DNA of 64,000 nucleotides. It comes from Myxococcales bacterium (GTDB lineage: Bacteria; Myxococcota_A; Polyangia; Nannocystales; Nannocystaceae). Shown in pieces: positions 11,401-18,962 of the stretch. The first letter of the stretch is position 1. Each line of letters opens with the position of its first letter. The notes below the pieces were generated by a model. It saw nothing but the letters and a program-made list of their open reading frames with translations, searched no databases and was not told the origin of the DNA. The translations under genes and the position numbers were made by a program. Location of the stretch: contig JACKDV010000002.1 in the NCBI GenBank assembly GCA_020633315.1, positions 620,001 through 684,000 on the forward strand, given 5' to 3'.

Positions 11401-11517
11401 CCGATCGACCCCAGCACGCTCCCTTGGTCGCTCGAGCTGCCCGTGGGGACCATCACCGATGCCAATGCACTGCACGACCTGTGGGTGCTCGTGCAGTACC
11501 ACGTCGCGTCCACCTGA
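2413..11517 (+). CDS. Tc toxin complex subunit A (TcA/TcdA-like)
   Basis: A 3034-residue protein with the layout of the pore-forming A subunit of Tc toxins, which assembles as a pentameric syringe and takes up the B-C cocoon (family knowledge). The N-terminus (about residues 35-150) looks like a carboxypeptidase-regulatory-type beta fold (LAGRLVHATTKAPLPGL). A VRP1/28-kDa-A-type segment lies near residue 687 (CACEHCRSVYGPAAYLVDLL). The hallmark NRKVFFYPENWIEPE of the neuraminidase-like/ABC-toxin region is near 1525. A charged coiled coil at about 2410-2470 and a hydrophobic Gly/Ala-rich stretch lead into the C-terminal TcB-binding region (HYFRRIKAVSLSIPAV near 2735). It is longer than typical TcA (about 2300-2500). 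The first ATG is used; no clear ribosome site precedes it, so the start is uncertain. The TcB-TcC gene follows 12 bases after the stop. Confidence 0.93.
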   Translation: MVGSDHGKTAETLRAPAPMLDSSTPEAAPSTILAGRLVHATTKAPLPGLTIVASERTDGDGQVLRRAISTAEGRFELRLSDSDLRRLMADSQTQPLFDTTVYLAIWNGEESLGTLTARFATGPVPSRVELGDQLVTVPVVKRNYTLRALVVSTSAVPLAGIDVTLESVALGQRTVLGTSTTDDDGLASFSYAGGPKASETDTDLRVQLVASYGGLELTRSPVLFPVRHDQRVRLVSPEDPAQGSTELERLQAAISGPLGSADLGALTVDEVQLLAQEGDVYPPHLAILVRATALASGTQVEVDELYAMGRAGLSMTAAELLAVDVSVVKRALSDAFGCKMVPVPADGQTAAIDSIGSRMADWAGSLTIDPATTTARWSSLSHSGVDAAMRQVFATTWMTLPGTTADKWAQIQADPALSAVAADLEFTAGASMLVGEHGPAVAALVGARMAGMVTTLRDLAQWDRDQWSTTLQDAGVPAALEGGDPIEATRQLATIAMRMVDVLYPSAGLSRELQAQADPQLVVTGTFLRDHEDFDIERTVVARYRANNPGAFSPGETGDDEAATLAKVQRVHALTPGVDRPMVTQALLSRGVESAGAVVHQGLDGFLAQHQTALEGAHPFLSGPQLAKAVYAQALVRHGAAVTMLSQFGAGFAGAPMTVLPAMNLVADPADPATATLEQLFGSQDFCACEHCRSVYGPAAYLVDLLALLESRPAITQANALQVLKQRRPDITGLELSCANTNTVMPYIDLVLELLEARAVDPAIAPVARQTTWSADELRLGPEHRNDIAYDATVGTASAAYPWILPFDPSFERVRVLCAQLGVTRIEAMYTLRLRSGDDVVPGMDRTAEALGMGPAMLQIVSGGTAYDITSIPLTPAADAWGMSGPSWVTTLSGDVGQLLDRSGLSFDGLQERLALDIVDPTQSMEVSFDEPSCDLDDAKIDGLDEATLDRLQRFVRLERATGHSSVELDRALRMLPGSFDATTLGHLADAHALSRSLGRPVTSLLVLWADLDTRDYEGSPSPYTARFQSRTVTPQLDGDFTMAALAAGDPLGEEHHPTIRAALSLSDAELQVLLDQVLPAGAQLSLGTLSTLTRTTVLARAMKLPVAELVTLRGLADVDPFASPADTAAFLEVVERLHGAGLSTEVLEAIARRRVAEGSDLDLSDETIDRILGTLWTALQAISDELRAEDLPALRDEALVQTMAAAQGLPADAMTLLLSSILHEGGTVLHDVLHDAAFLDDGQVQPAQRDGVRRLHVATVVIRSLGIATSDLEWFFGDHAAGPMLDLDALPLTDDGSDPLPHMAGLRRVVLGQRLQQEFDTGTAAWSEATQAISLADAAVVLAEHSGWDAADLEYAMGPGILALSTPADLRDPETLAALHQIVELVRRTGVRASSLTQWVRPRPTPAIADALQSALKARYDDATWPKVMTPIADRLRVARRDALVALLLGRGDFSDDTALYDHVLVDPQMDACMLTSRLKLATSAVQLFVQRVLMNLEQDDVVFPPATAERWAWMKTYRAWEANRKVFFYPENWIEPELRDDKTPFFEELEQHLQQGELTDEHVEAGYKAYLRKLHEVSHLEVPALFSEARDGHQIVHVLGRTRGLPPKYFYRNRTDDRVWSPWVAVPVEIPGDQVILAAHNRRLFVMWIEPQQETESPTKEEDEKKPVRSQHRVRVGWSELRDRQWTPKKVSMLSKHATDLDHDVEPSGFVLAAYERTDGALYLDVLYHEVDDNALHPCTMYRYDDCRDIFDEQHDTLGYHYKGLGLSGGTSFDGQRHRSSSSMIDSINLLHYDWETGSYRPTTVLSELPHTYWVTTAKQQRFYGGRLPVVFDDIDHAFYVVPSTSWVEIQRPVDEPESPPAIPYEIDPWSAVGGVASPIQPPSTPPAEPTPALRGAVPWNGAVPGLAAMKLRSKEAQGSGVTKGALLGLLGEGPLPTADAYAVAKTTADIVQPMTLDGALSAKPPAPATNEGSVFEKWAYRVDPFHHPYSCRMLAALNRYGLPGLLASSTAPLRRQVGDEQVIIPDSESSDTERPYQPYANTVAPPFPHDDFDFSPGGAYSIYNWELFVHAPLLIAERLRRAQRFEQAQRWYHFVFNPLQGVEEGESSGPERFWNVKALYEQATGGPVDVIKAVMSDEGLDADLPLVKSFFDGLLAWMADPFSPHAIARVRAGTYQKAIVRKYLDNLIDWADGLFRRDTMESVGEATQLYLLAASILGPRPRRLPAVDAPVRTYDDLTLPILLGGLTDLEDFVPAANVALPWNNAAQVSLGDVAAKDPMPVLDAGDGPGSFQAQTPPTVWWAFCLPANEQLLAYWDRVADRLFKIRHCQNIDGVRRALRLFEPPIDPALLVRARAMGVDLGSAIAGLQAPPPRHRFAVLRARAQELLGDVRALGAALLSALEKRDAEALGQLRATHELAILRATRASREDQIAEAQSQVAALRRQRATLEARREYYESREWMNDLERTSLVLGGTATGFQVAAQGIKALAGFLHLIPNMDLGVIGLIPVVKALYGGNNVGPAVAAAGDVLGIMGILAQYGSQLTSTLASYERRQDDWTFQAEQAGSEIKQIEEQIIAAEIRVALAKRELFVHDQQVRHSEEIETFLRTKFTNDELYDWMAGRLSGLCFQAYTMAHDMARRAEAALCFELGRDDLSFIEPVYWDGLRKGLLAGERLGLDLRRMEVAQLDLDRRQLELTKRISLRLLDPAALHDLRETGSCSFSVPEVVFDLDHPGHYFRRIKAVSLSIPAVAGPQVSVSATLTLQTDSTRVDTNLAPGYERTDPGDTRFKDGWVEVQSIATSRNRDDAGVFELTFRDEKFLPFEGAGAISTWSLDLPSVRQFDYRTITDVELELRYTAWAEQGAFRDAAGNAVEAAIETVLEAGSDGGFVTVLSASKDFATGWERLLRPAEGQEGDPLAIPIVPSRFPFVASTRGIIVDSVRMVFVGDPTAVSLGGVVPLQTPGGSVDLDFNEVDGLQESTAVFNGVAPNLPAIPIDPSTLPWSLELPVGTITDANALHDLWVLVQYHVAST

Positions 11518-11529
11518 GGAGGAGGAGTC

Positions 11530-14500
11530 ATGGAGCGCGACGAGCAACGACTCCCGAGCGCCCATATCGGGCAGATGCCCACGTGGGCTCGCCCCCGCGA
11601 TGAGCGAGGGCGCCTGGCCTCCGATCCTTGGGCCGAGAAGCCCGAGCGGCCTCACGATGGCACCGGCATGGAGCTACCTGGCTCCGAGCGCGAGTGGGTG
11701 CCCTCGGTCGAGCTGCCCCGCGGCGGAGGAGCGATCCGCCCCGTGGGCGAGAAGGTGGAGGCACAGGCGTTCAACGGGTCGGCGAGCTATGGGATCGCCC
11801 TGCCGGTCTCGCCGGGTCGAGACGGGCGGGTGCCCGGGCTGTCACTGTCGTACAGCTCCGGCGGGGGCAACGGTCCCTTCGGACTGGGGTGGTCGCTGTC
11901 GGTGCCGAGCATCACCCGCAAGACGGACAAGGGGCTGCCGAAGTACCAGGATGCGACCGAATCCGACGTCTTCGTGCTCGCGGGGGCCGAGGACCTGGTG
12001 CCCGTGCGCGATGATGCGGGGCAGCGAGTGGTGAGGGCCCGAGCGGGATTCAACGTCTACCCCTATCGTCCGCGCGTCGAGGCCGGGTTTGCGAGGATCG
12101 AGCGGTGGGTGAGCACCACCGATGGCGCGACCCACTGGCGGGTGATGTCGCCCAGCGGTGCGACGGCGCTGTATGGCCAGGATGAGACCGGGCGAGTCGC
12201 CGACCCCGAAGATCCGGCACGGGTGTTCTCGTGGCTGTTCCAGCGGACCGAGGACGACCTCGGGCACATCACGCTGTACGAGTACAAGGCCGAGGACGCC
12301 TCGGTGCCGCAGGTCGACGAGGTCGCCGAGCGCAACCGGACGCCGAGCGCCGGTAGGTACCTTCGGCGCGTCCGCTACGGCAACGCACAGCCGTTCGTTG
12401 CCGACGGCTTCCTCTTCGAGGTGATCTTCGACTATGGCGAGTACGGGCACGAGGTCGGCAACCAGGTCTTCGCCACCCCGGCCGAGGAGCGGGACTGGCC
12501 GGTGCGAGCCGACGCATTCTCGAGCTTCCGCGCGGGTTTCGACATTCGGACCCGTCGTCTGTGCCAGCGCGTGCTGATGTTCCATCACTTGCCCGAGCTC
12601 CACGCCGAGCCCACGCTGGTGCGCTCGACCGACCTCAGCTACGACGACACCGAGCACCTGGCCAAGCTCGTCACGGTCACGCAGCAGTCGTACGAGCGCG
12701 ACCCGGGCACGGGTGGCTACGTGGTGGCCGACCTGCCGCCGCTTCAGCTCTCGTACAGCAAGGCGACGTTGCGTCCCGTGCTGCACGAGCTCGACGAACG
12801 GAGCCTGCGAGACCTTCCCCGAGGGGTCGACGGCGGAGAATTCCGCCTGGCCGACCTGCACGGTGACGGCCTGCCCGGCATCGTCAGCCAGCAAGGTGAT
12901 GTGCTGGTCTACAAGCGTCCTCGTGGGGATGGTCGCTTCGCTCCCGCGGTGCCACTGTCGTCCCAGCCCACCGTTTCAAAGCTCGGCCAGAGCGCCCAGC
13001 TGGTCGACGTCGACGCCGACGGCATGCTCGAGATGGTCATCGAGCGAGGCTACTACGCCCGTACCGCCGACGGTGGGTTCACCGGGCTGCGCTCGTTCTC
13101 CCGCATCCCCAACCTCGACCGCGGTGCCCCCGAGGTCAAGCGCGTGGACCTCGACGGCAGCGGCATGCCCGACCTCCTGGTGCTCCGCGACGACGGGTTG
13201 GTCTGGTACCCCAACGAAGGCCGCGAGGGCTTCGGTGGGCCGCGCCTCCTGCCTCAGCCCACTGATGAGCGCAGCGGGCCAGCCGTGGTGTGGCACAGCC
13301 CTCACGAGCTGGTGGTCTTCGCCGACATGAGCGGCGACGGTCTGTCCGACGTGGTGAGGATCAGCGCGGGAGGGGTCGCCTACTGGCCCAACCTCGGGCA
13401 CGGGAAGTTCGGGCGGCGGATCACCATGGGCGGGAGCCCTGACTTCTGCGGTGCCGACGGTTTCGATCCTCGGCGGGTGCGACTGGGCGATCTCGACGGC
13501 AGCGGCACCACGGACATCATCGTGGTGCACGGCCGGGGGGCGACGGCGTGGCTCAACCAGTCGGGCACGCGGCTCTCGGCTCCGATGCCCCTGCGACCGT
13601 TTCCGGGCATCAGCCACGTGACCGCGGTCGAAGTGGTCGACCTGTTCGGCGACGGGACGGCGGGCCTTCTGTGGTCGACCGAGGGGGACTGGGCCAAGCC
13701 GCATCACCTGCTGTACCTCCAGCTCCTGCCCGCAAAACCGCACCTGCTTACCGAGGTCGACAACGGTCAGGGTGGCGTGGTGCGGCTTTCCTACGAGTCG
13801 AGCGCCCGACAGGCGCTGCGCGACCGCGCGGCGGGCCGGTCGTGGGTCACCCGGCTTCCGTTTCCCGTGCAGGTGGTTACCCGCATCGAGCACCACGACC
13901 AGGCGGCGCGGCGGCGTTTCTCGCAGCGGTACGCCTATCATCACGGGTGCTACGACGGGGTCGAGCGTGAGTTTCGGGGCTTCGGCTACGTGGAGCGCTG
14001 GGACACCGAGGCGCTCGAGGACTTCTCTGGTGAGGGTCAGTACGAGCTACCCGGGCTCGAGGCGGAGCTTCACCAGCCGCCCGTGCTCACCAAGACGTGG
14101 TTCCACACGGGGACCTACGTGGGGCACGGAGAGCTGGCGCAGCAGCACGCGGCTGAGTACTGGGACGGCGACGCGCAGGCGTGGCGACTGCCCGACACAG
14201 TGCTGCCTGCGGGGTTGAGCGCTGACGAGACGCTCGAGGCGGCGCGGGCTCTGCGAGGGCGAGTGCTACGGCAGGAGGTCTACGCGCTCGATGGCAGCGA
14301 GGCCGAGGGTCATCCGTACACCGTCGCTGAGAGTACCCACGCGGTGCAGCTCGAGCAGCCCAAGGGGCAGGGGCAGCATGCGGTGGTCTTCGCCTACGAC
14401 GGCCAGACGCTGACGTTTCACTACGAGCGAGACCCCGACAACCCGAGGGTGGGTCACGTCCTAGTGCTCGACGTGGACGCCTACGGCAACGTCACCCGCT

Positions 14501-17500
14501 CGGCGAGCGTGGGGTACCCGCGGCGAGTGCCCGAGCACCCCGAGCAGGGCGTGCGCACCGTCGTGGTCGCCGAGGCCGATTTCGCCGCGGTCGACGACGT
14601 GGCAGGGCAGCCCGACGTGTACCGAGCGGGGCTTCCCGTGGAGTCGAAGAGCTTCGAGGCGCTGGGCCTTCCGGCGTTGCTCGAGGACGTCTCGGGGGCC
14701 TCGCGGCCGCCCGTGCAGCCCGAGGCGCTGCGCTCCGCGCTCGAGGCCGCGGTGGTCGTCCCGCCCGAGCAGGACGCCGCCCCGCCTGCGGGCGCCGTGC
14801 ACCTGCGCCGCCTGAGCCTCAGTCGCACCCTGTACAGGGCCGATGACCTCAGCGGCCCACTGCCGCTGGGCCAGTGCGGCACCCGTGGGCTGGTTCACGA
14901 GGTACGGGCCGCGGCGCTCAGCAACGGGCAGGTGCAGGCCAGCTACGGCACCGACGTGGACGCTGCGCTGCTCGGGGACGTGGGCTACGTGGCCGAGGAC
15001 GCGATGTGGTGGGCTCGCTCACCGCACCAGAGCCTCGACCCGAGCCGGTTCTACCAGCCGACCTCCGTGACCGACCCCTTCGGTGGCACGACTACGCTGT
15101 CGTGGGACCCATATGGGCTGTTCGTGACGTCGGTGACCGACCCTGTGGGCAACGTCGTCACCGCAGCCTACGACTACCGCGTGCTCAGCCCGTGGCGCCT
15201 CACCGACCCCAACGGCAACCGGACTGCGGTGGGTTTCGATGTCCGAGGCATGGTGGTGTGGACGGCGGTGATGGGCAAGGAGGGGGCCGGCGAGGGCGAC
15301 ACCGAGTCCGACCCGACCACCATGCTGGACTACGACCCATTCGCCTGGGTCGACCGAGGCGAGCCCGTAGTGGCGCACGTGCAGAGCCGGGAGACCCACG
15401 GCGACCCGGCTACACGGTGGCTGCACGCGTACACCTACAGCGATGGCTTCGGCGGCGTGCTCCTCGAGAAGGCCCGCGCCGCCCCGGGCCTGGCGCCTCA
15501 GCGCGACGCCAACGATGAGCTGGTGCTCGACGGCTCCGGCCAACCCGTGCTCGCCCCTGCCGACCCACGCTGGGTGGGCTCGGGTCGCGTCGTGCTCGAC
15601 AACAAGGGCAACCCCGTACGGCAATACGAGCCGTACTTCTCGAGCACCGAGGCCTTCGAGGCCGAAGCCGAGCTGCGCGAGCAGGGAGTCACGCCCACGC
15701 TGCACTACGACCCGCTGGGCCGGGTGGTACGGACGCAGTGGCCCGACGGCACGGAGTCTCGGGTGGAATTCACGCCGTGGGTCGAGCGGAGGTTCGACCG
15801 CAACGACGCTGTGCTCGGCACCTCCTGGCACACCGAGCGCGTGGCGCTTCCGGTAGGAGACCCCCAGCGGCGGGCAGCCGAGCTTGCCGCGGCCCACGAG
15901 AGCACCCCCAGCGTCACTCACCTCGACGCGCTTGGCCGGCCGTTCCTACACGTCGACCACGACCGGGATGAGCTGGGGGCCGACGTGTTCGCGCAGACCC
16001 GCCTCGTGCTCGACCTCGTTGGCAACGTCACCGAGGTGACCGACGCCCGGGGCAACACCGCGGAGACCCGCGAGCACGGGATGCTCCAGCAGGCGCTGCG
16101 CGTGCACAGCGAGGATGCGGGTGAGCGCCGCGTGCTGCGAGACGTGATGGGGGCAGCGCTGCGCTCGTGGAACAGCCGCGGCTTCACCACCACGCTGCAC
16201 GTCGACGCGGCACGCCGTCCGGTGCGGACCGTGGTGACCCGCCCCGATGGCAGCAGCTTCACCGCCACGCGCATCGTTTACGGCGAGGACGTCCCGAGTC
16301 CCGAGACCCAAAATCTCCGCGGCCGTGCCGTTCGCGTCTACGACGGTGCGGGGCTGCAGCAAAGCGACGCCTTCGACTTCGCGGGCAACCTCGTCTCGCA
16401 GTCTCGGCGCCTCACCATCGCCTATGACACCACGCCCGAATGGAACGCCCTCGATGGTCTGGTCACCACCGCCGACCTCGACACGGCCGGTGACCCCCTG
16501 CTCGAGAACGAGGTCTTCACCACCACGGCGGCCTTCGACGCCCTCGGCCGCCCCACGACCCAAACGATTCCCGACGCCTCGGTGGTGCAGCTCGGCTACG
16601 ATGATGGCGGCAAGATCCTCACCGTCTCCGCCAACGTCCGCGGGGTCGTGACGCCTACCAACTTCGTCACCACCCTCGAGTACGACGCCAAGGGTCAGCG
16701 CCAGCGAATCGCCTACGGCAACGGCACCCAGACCGAGTACGAGTACGAGCCGCAGACCTATAGGCTCAGCCGCCTACACACCACCGCGGGCGCCACGACC
16801 CACCAGGACCTGCGCTACACCTACGACCCCGTCGGCAACGTCACGGAGATCCGCGACCTCGCCCAGCCCTTGGTCTTCACCAGCAACGCCGCCGTCTCGG
16901 CCGACCAGCGCTTCGTCTACGACGCCCGCTATCGACTCATCGAGGCCGAAGGCCGCGAGCACGGGAGTCAAGGCCAGCCCGCCGCCGACGACTTCGTGCC
17001 CCGGGCCACGCCCGATGACCCGACCGGCCTGCGGGCCTACACCGAGCGCTACGTCTACGACTTGGTCGGAAACCTCCTCCAGATGCAGCACCTGGCCAGC
17101 GGCGGCAACTGGACCCGGCACTACGGCATCGCCGCATCCGGGAACCGCCTGCTTGCCACCAGCGCCCCCGGGGATGCCCCGGGTGCGTACGGCCACGCCT
17201 ACGCCTACAATGCCCACGGCAGCATGACGGCCATGCCCCACCTCGCCGCGGTCGACTGGGACCACGCCGACCGCATGCGCTCCGCCGACCTCGGTGGGGG
17301 CGGGACGGTGTGGTTCCTGTACGACTCGGCGGGCAACCGGGTGAGGAAGATCCGCGTCAACCAGACGGGGACCTCGACCTACGAGCGAGTGTACGTCGGC
17401 GCCTACGAGGTCTACCGCGAGCGGGTCAGCGGTGAGCTCCGGCTCGAGCGGCAGACGCTGCACATCGCCGACGACGCCAGCCGCATCTGCATGGTCGAGA

Positions 17501-18825
17501 CCAAGACGGTCGACGACGGCGATGTGGTGCCCACCCCCGCGACGACGTCGCGTTACCAGTACGGCAACCACCTCGGCTCGGTGGGGATGGAGCTCGACGA
17601 GACGGGGCACCTCATCTCCTACGAGGAGTTCCATCCTTACGGCACCTCCGCGTACCGCGCAGCCAACAGCGCGGTGGACGTCAGCGTCAGCCGTTACCGC
17701 TACACGGGTCAGGAACGCGACGAGGAGACCGGCCTCGGCCACCATGGCGTGCGGTACTACGCGAGTTGGCTGGGGCGGTGGACGGCGGCCGATCCCGCTG
17801 GATTGGTGGATGGTCCAGGACGGTACACGTATTCTCGTGACAGCCCAGTCCTCCTACGTGATCCCTCCGGATTCTCGCCTCCAATGCCGGGCAACATCGA
17901 GGACAGCGTTCAAAGAGCCGCGGAATCGGTCCCAGAGCAGACATTGGAGCGAGAAGCGGAACTCTTCGTCGCGGAGTCGAGTGGATTCTCCGATGAGGAG
18001 AAGGAACGTATTCGGGCCGGCATTCCCGAGCTTCGCAACGTAGTCGACGAAACAACTGCGATCCGAATCGTGACCAAGCTACGTACGAGAACCACGCCCG
18101 AGCGCATCGGAATGCCAGAGGAAGGCGAGCAAGCGAATATCCAACCAGTTCCGCTTCCCTTTGTTAGAAACGACTTGCAGCTCTCAAGCGTTCTGATGGA
18201 TCGACGCGGGCGGGAATTTGATCAGCATCTTGCTGCCGTTCTCATTCACGAATTTGCGCACCTTGATCAGCCAAAGAAGGGAAAGGCCGGTGGCGACAAG
18301 GGGCTCACGGGCGAAGGCATCCATCTAGCAATCGAACTCCATGTGCTTCGTACCCTCGGAGCCAGCAGCGACCCTCAATCCCGACAGGTGGATATTCTCG
18401 CGTCCTTCAGTCCAGCTGCGGCGAGGTTCAAAGCCACAGCCGAAGGCAATAAGCCGAAGCTATTCAAGCCAGCGCCGGCCTCAGAGGCTGCTGAGTTTGC
18501 AATAATGACGGTTGCGTTGGCTGGTTTGGCGGATCCCAGTTCCCTTTCTGGGCCATTCGCTGAAGAAGCACTTGGACGCTGGACACCGGAGCAGCGAGAA
18601 GGGGCCATTCAGGAGATCATTCTCACAGGCGGACAACTCGACAAGATGAGAGTTACGGGAGTTGCCAGCCAGGTGCTCCACGAAGTACGAGATGGGTTCT
18701 TCAAAATCGCTCAATCAGGGCCGCAGGTGAAGCTTGGGCTTCGTGACTTCGTGGAAGGGGACGCGACCCAACATATTCTAAAGGGCGGGATCAACGCTGC
18801 TGGGCGCCGGGCGCTCAGCAGGTAG
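11530..18825 (+). CDS. Tc toxin TcB-TcC fusion with RHS cage and metallopeptidase-like C-terminus
   Basis: A 2431-residue fusion of TcB and TcC, which in most Tc loci are separate genes. A strong ribosome site (GGAGGAGGAG, 11518-11527) sits between it and the TcA stop, so the two are co-transcribed. The N-terminus is SpvB-like (GEKVEAQAFNGSASYGIALP; GNGPFGLGWSLSVPSI). FG-GAP/VCBS-type repeats follow (ADLHGDGLPGIV, VDLDGSGMPDLLV, GDLDGSGTTDIIV). The RHS/YD shell runs to about residue 2110, ending in YRYTGQERDEETGL, RWTAADPAGLVDG and RDPSG, matching the conserved TcC self-cleavage region with its two Asp residues. The 317 residues after RDPSG (bases 17872-18825) are the hypervariable effector. 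It has LIHEFAHLDQP, an HExxH zinc-site motif (H2240, E2241, H2244), with E2262, H2265 or E2269 as possible third ligands. This tail is visibly less GC-rich than the shell, suggesting separate acquisition. Confidence 0.93.
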   Translation: MERDEQRLPSAHIGQMPTWARPRDERGRLASDPWAEKPERPHDGTGMELPGSEREWVPSVELPRGGGAIRPVGEKVEAQAFNGSASYGIALPVSPGRDGRVPGLSLSYSSGGGNGPFGLGWSLSVPSITRKTDKGLPKYQDATESDVFVLAGAEDLVPVRDDAGQRVVRARAGFNVYPYRPRVEAGFARIERWVSTTDGATHWRVMSPSGATALYGQDETGRVADPEDPARVFSWLFQRTEDDLGHITLYEYKAEDASVPQVDEVAERNRTPSAGRYLRRVRYGNAQPFVADGFLFEVIFDYGEYGHEVGNQVFATPAEERDWPVRADAFSSFRAGFDIRTRRLCQRVLMFHHLPELHAEPTLVRSTDLSYDDTEHLAKLVTVTQQSYERDPGTGGYVVADLPPLQLSYSKATLRPVLHELDERSLRDLPRGVDGGEFRLADLHGDGLPGIVSQQGDVLVYKRPRGDGRFAPAVPLSSQPTVSKLGQSAQLVDVDADGMLEMVIERGYYARTADGGFTGLRSFSRIPNLDRGAPEVKRVDLDGSGMPDLLVLRDDGLVWYPNEGREGFGGPRLLPQPTDERSGPAVVWHSPHELVVFADMSGDGLSDVVRISAGGVAYWPNLGHGKFGRRITMGGSPDFCGADGFDPRRVRLGDLDGSGTTDIIVVHGRGATAWLNQSGTRLSAPMPLRPFPGISHVTAVEVVDLFGDGTAGLLWSTEGDWAKPHHLLYLQLLPAKPHLLTEVDNGQGGVVRLSYESSARQALRDRAAGRSWVTRLPFPVQVVTRIEHHDQAARRRFSQRYAYHHGCYDGVEREFRGFGYVERWDTEALEDFSGEGQYELPGLEAELHQPPVLTKTWFHTGTYVGHGELAQQHAAEYWDGDAQAWRLPDTVLPAGLSADETLEAARALRGRVLRQEVYALDGSEAEGHPYTVAESTHAVQLEQPKGQGQHAVVFAYDGQTLTFHYERDPDNPRVGHVLVLDVDAYGNVTRSASVGYPRRVPEHPEQGVRTVVVAEADFAAVDDVAGQPDVYRAGLPVESKSFEALGLPALLEDVSGASRPPVQPEALRSALEAAVVVPPEQDAAPPAGAVHLRRLSLSRTLYRADDLSGPLPLGQCGTRGLVHEVRAAALSNGQVQASYGTDVDAALLGDVGYVAEDAMWWARSPHQSLDPSRFYQPTSVTDPFGGTTTLSWDPYGLFVTSVTDPVGNVVTAAYDYRVLSPWRLTDPNGNRTAVGFDVRGMVVWTAVMGKEGAGEGDTESDPTTMLDYDPFAWVDRGEPVVAHVQSRETHGDPATRWLHAYTYSDGFGGVLLEKARAAPGLAPQRDANDELVLDGSGQPVLAPADPRWVGSGRVVLDNKGNPVRQYEPYFSSTEAFEAEAELREQGVTPTLHYDPLGRVVRTQWPDGTESRVEFTPWVERRFDRNDAVLGTSWHTERVALPVGDPQRRAAELAAAHESTPSVTHLDALGRPFLHVDHDRDELGADVFAQTRLVLDLVGNVTEVTDARGNTAETREHGMLQQALRVHSEDAGERRVLRDVMGAALRSWNSRGFTTTLHVDAARRPVRTVVTRPDGSSFTATRIVYGEDVPSPETQNLRGRAVRVYDGAGLQQSDAFDFAGNLVSQSRRLTIAYDTTPEWNALDGLVTTADLDTAGDPLLENEVFTTTAAFDALGRPTTQTIPDASVVQLGYDDGGKILTVSANVRGVVTPTNFVTTLEYDAKGQRQRIAYGNGTQTEYEYEPQTYRLSRLHTTAGATTHQDLRYTYDPVGNVTEIRDLAQPLVFTSNAAVSADQRFVYDARYRLIEAEGREHGSQGQPAADDFVPRATPDDPTGLRAYTERYVYDLVGNLLQMQHLASGGNWTRHYGIAASGNRLLATSAPGDAPGAYGHAYAYNAHGSMTAMPHLAAVDWDHADRMRSADLGGGGTVWFLYDSAGNRVRKIRVNQTGTSTYERVYVGAYEVYRERVSGELRLERQTLHIADDASRICMVETKTVDDGDVVPTPATTSRYQYGNHLGSVGMELDETGHLISYEEFHPYGTSAYRAANSAVDVSVSRYRYTGQERDEETGLGHHGVRYYASWLGRWTAADPAGLVDGPGRYTYSRDSPVLLRDPSGFSPPMPGNIEDSVQRAAESVPEQTLEREAELFVAESSGFSDEEKERIRAGIPELRNVVDETTAIRIVTKLRTRTTPERIGMPEEGEQANIQPVPLPFVRNDLQLSSVLMDRRGREFDQHLAAVLIHEFAHLDQPKKGKAGGDKGLTGEGIHLAIELHVLRTLGASSDPQSRQVDILASFSPAAARFKATAEGNKPKLFKPAPASEAAEFAIMTVALAGLADPSSLSGPFAEEALGRWTPEQREGAIQEIILTGGQLDKMRVTGVASQVLHEVRDGFFKIAQSGPQVKLGLRDFVEGDATQHILKGGINAAGRRALSR

Positions 18826-18962
18826 GCTGGGGGTCACTTGAAGCACCAAAGCTCTTCATGGCACATCGTTCTTGAGGCGGCACTTCTTTCCGCGCTCAGC
18901 TTGAGCGCGCTGATCCGACTCATGCTCTTCAGCGCGGCTATTCCGTAGACAGGACGGCAACG

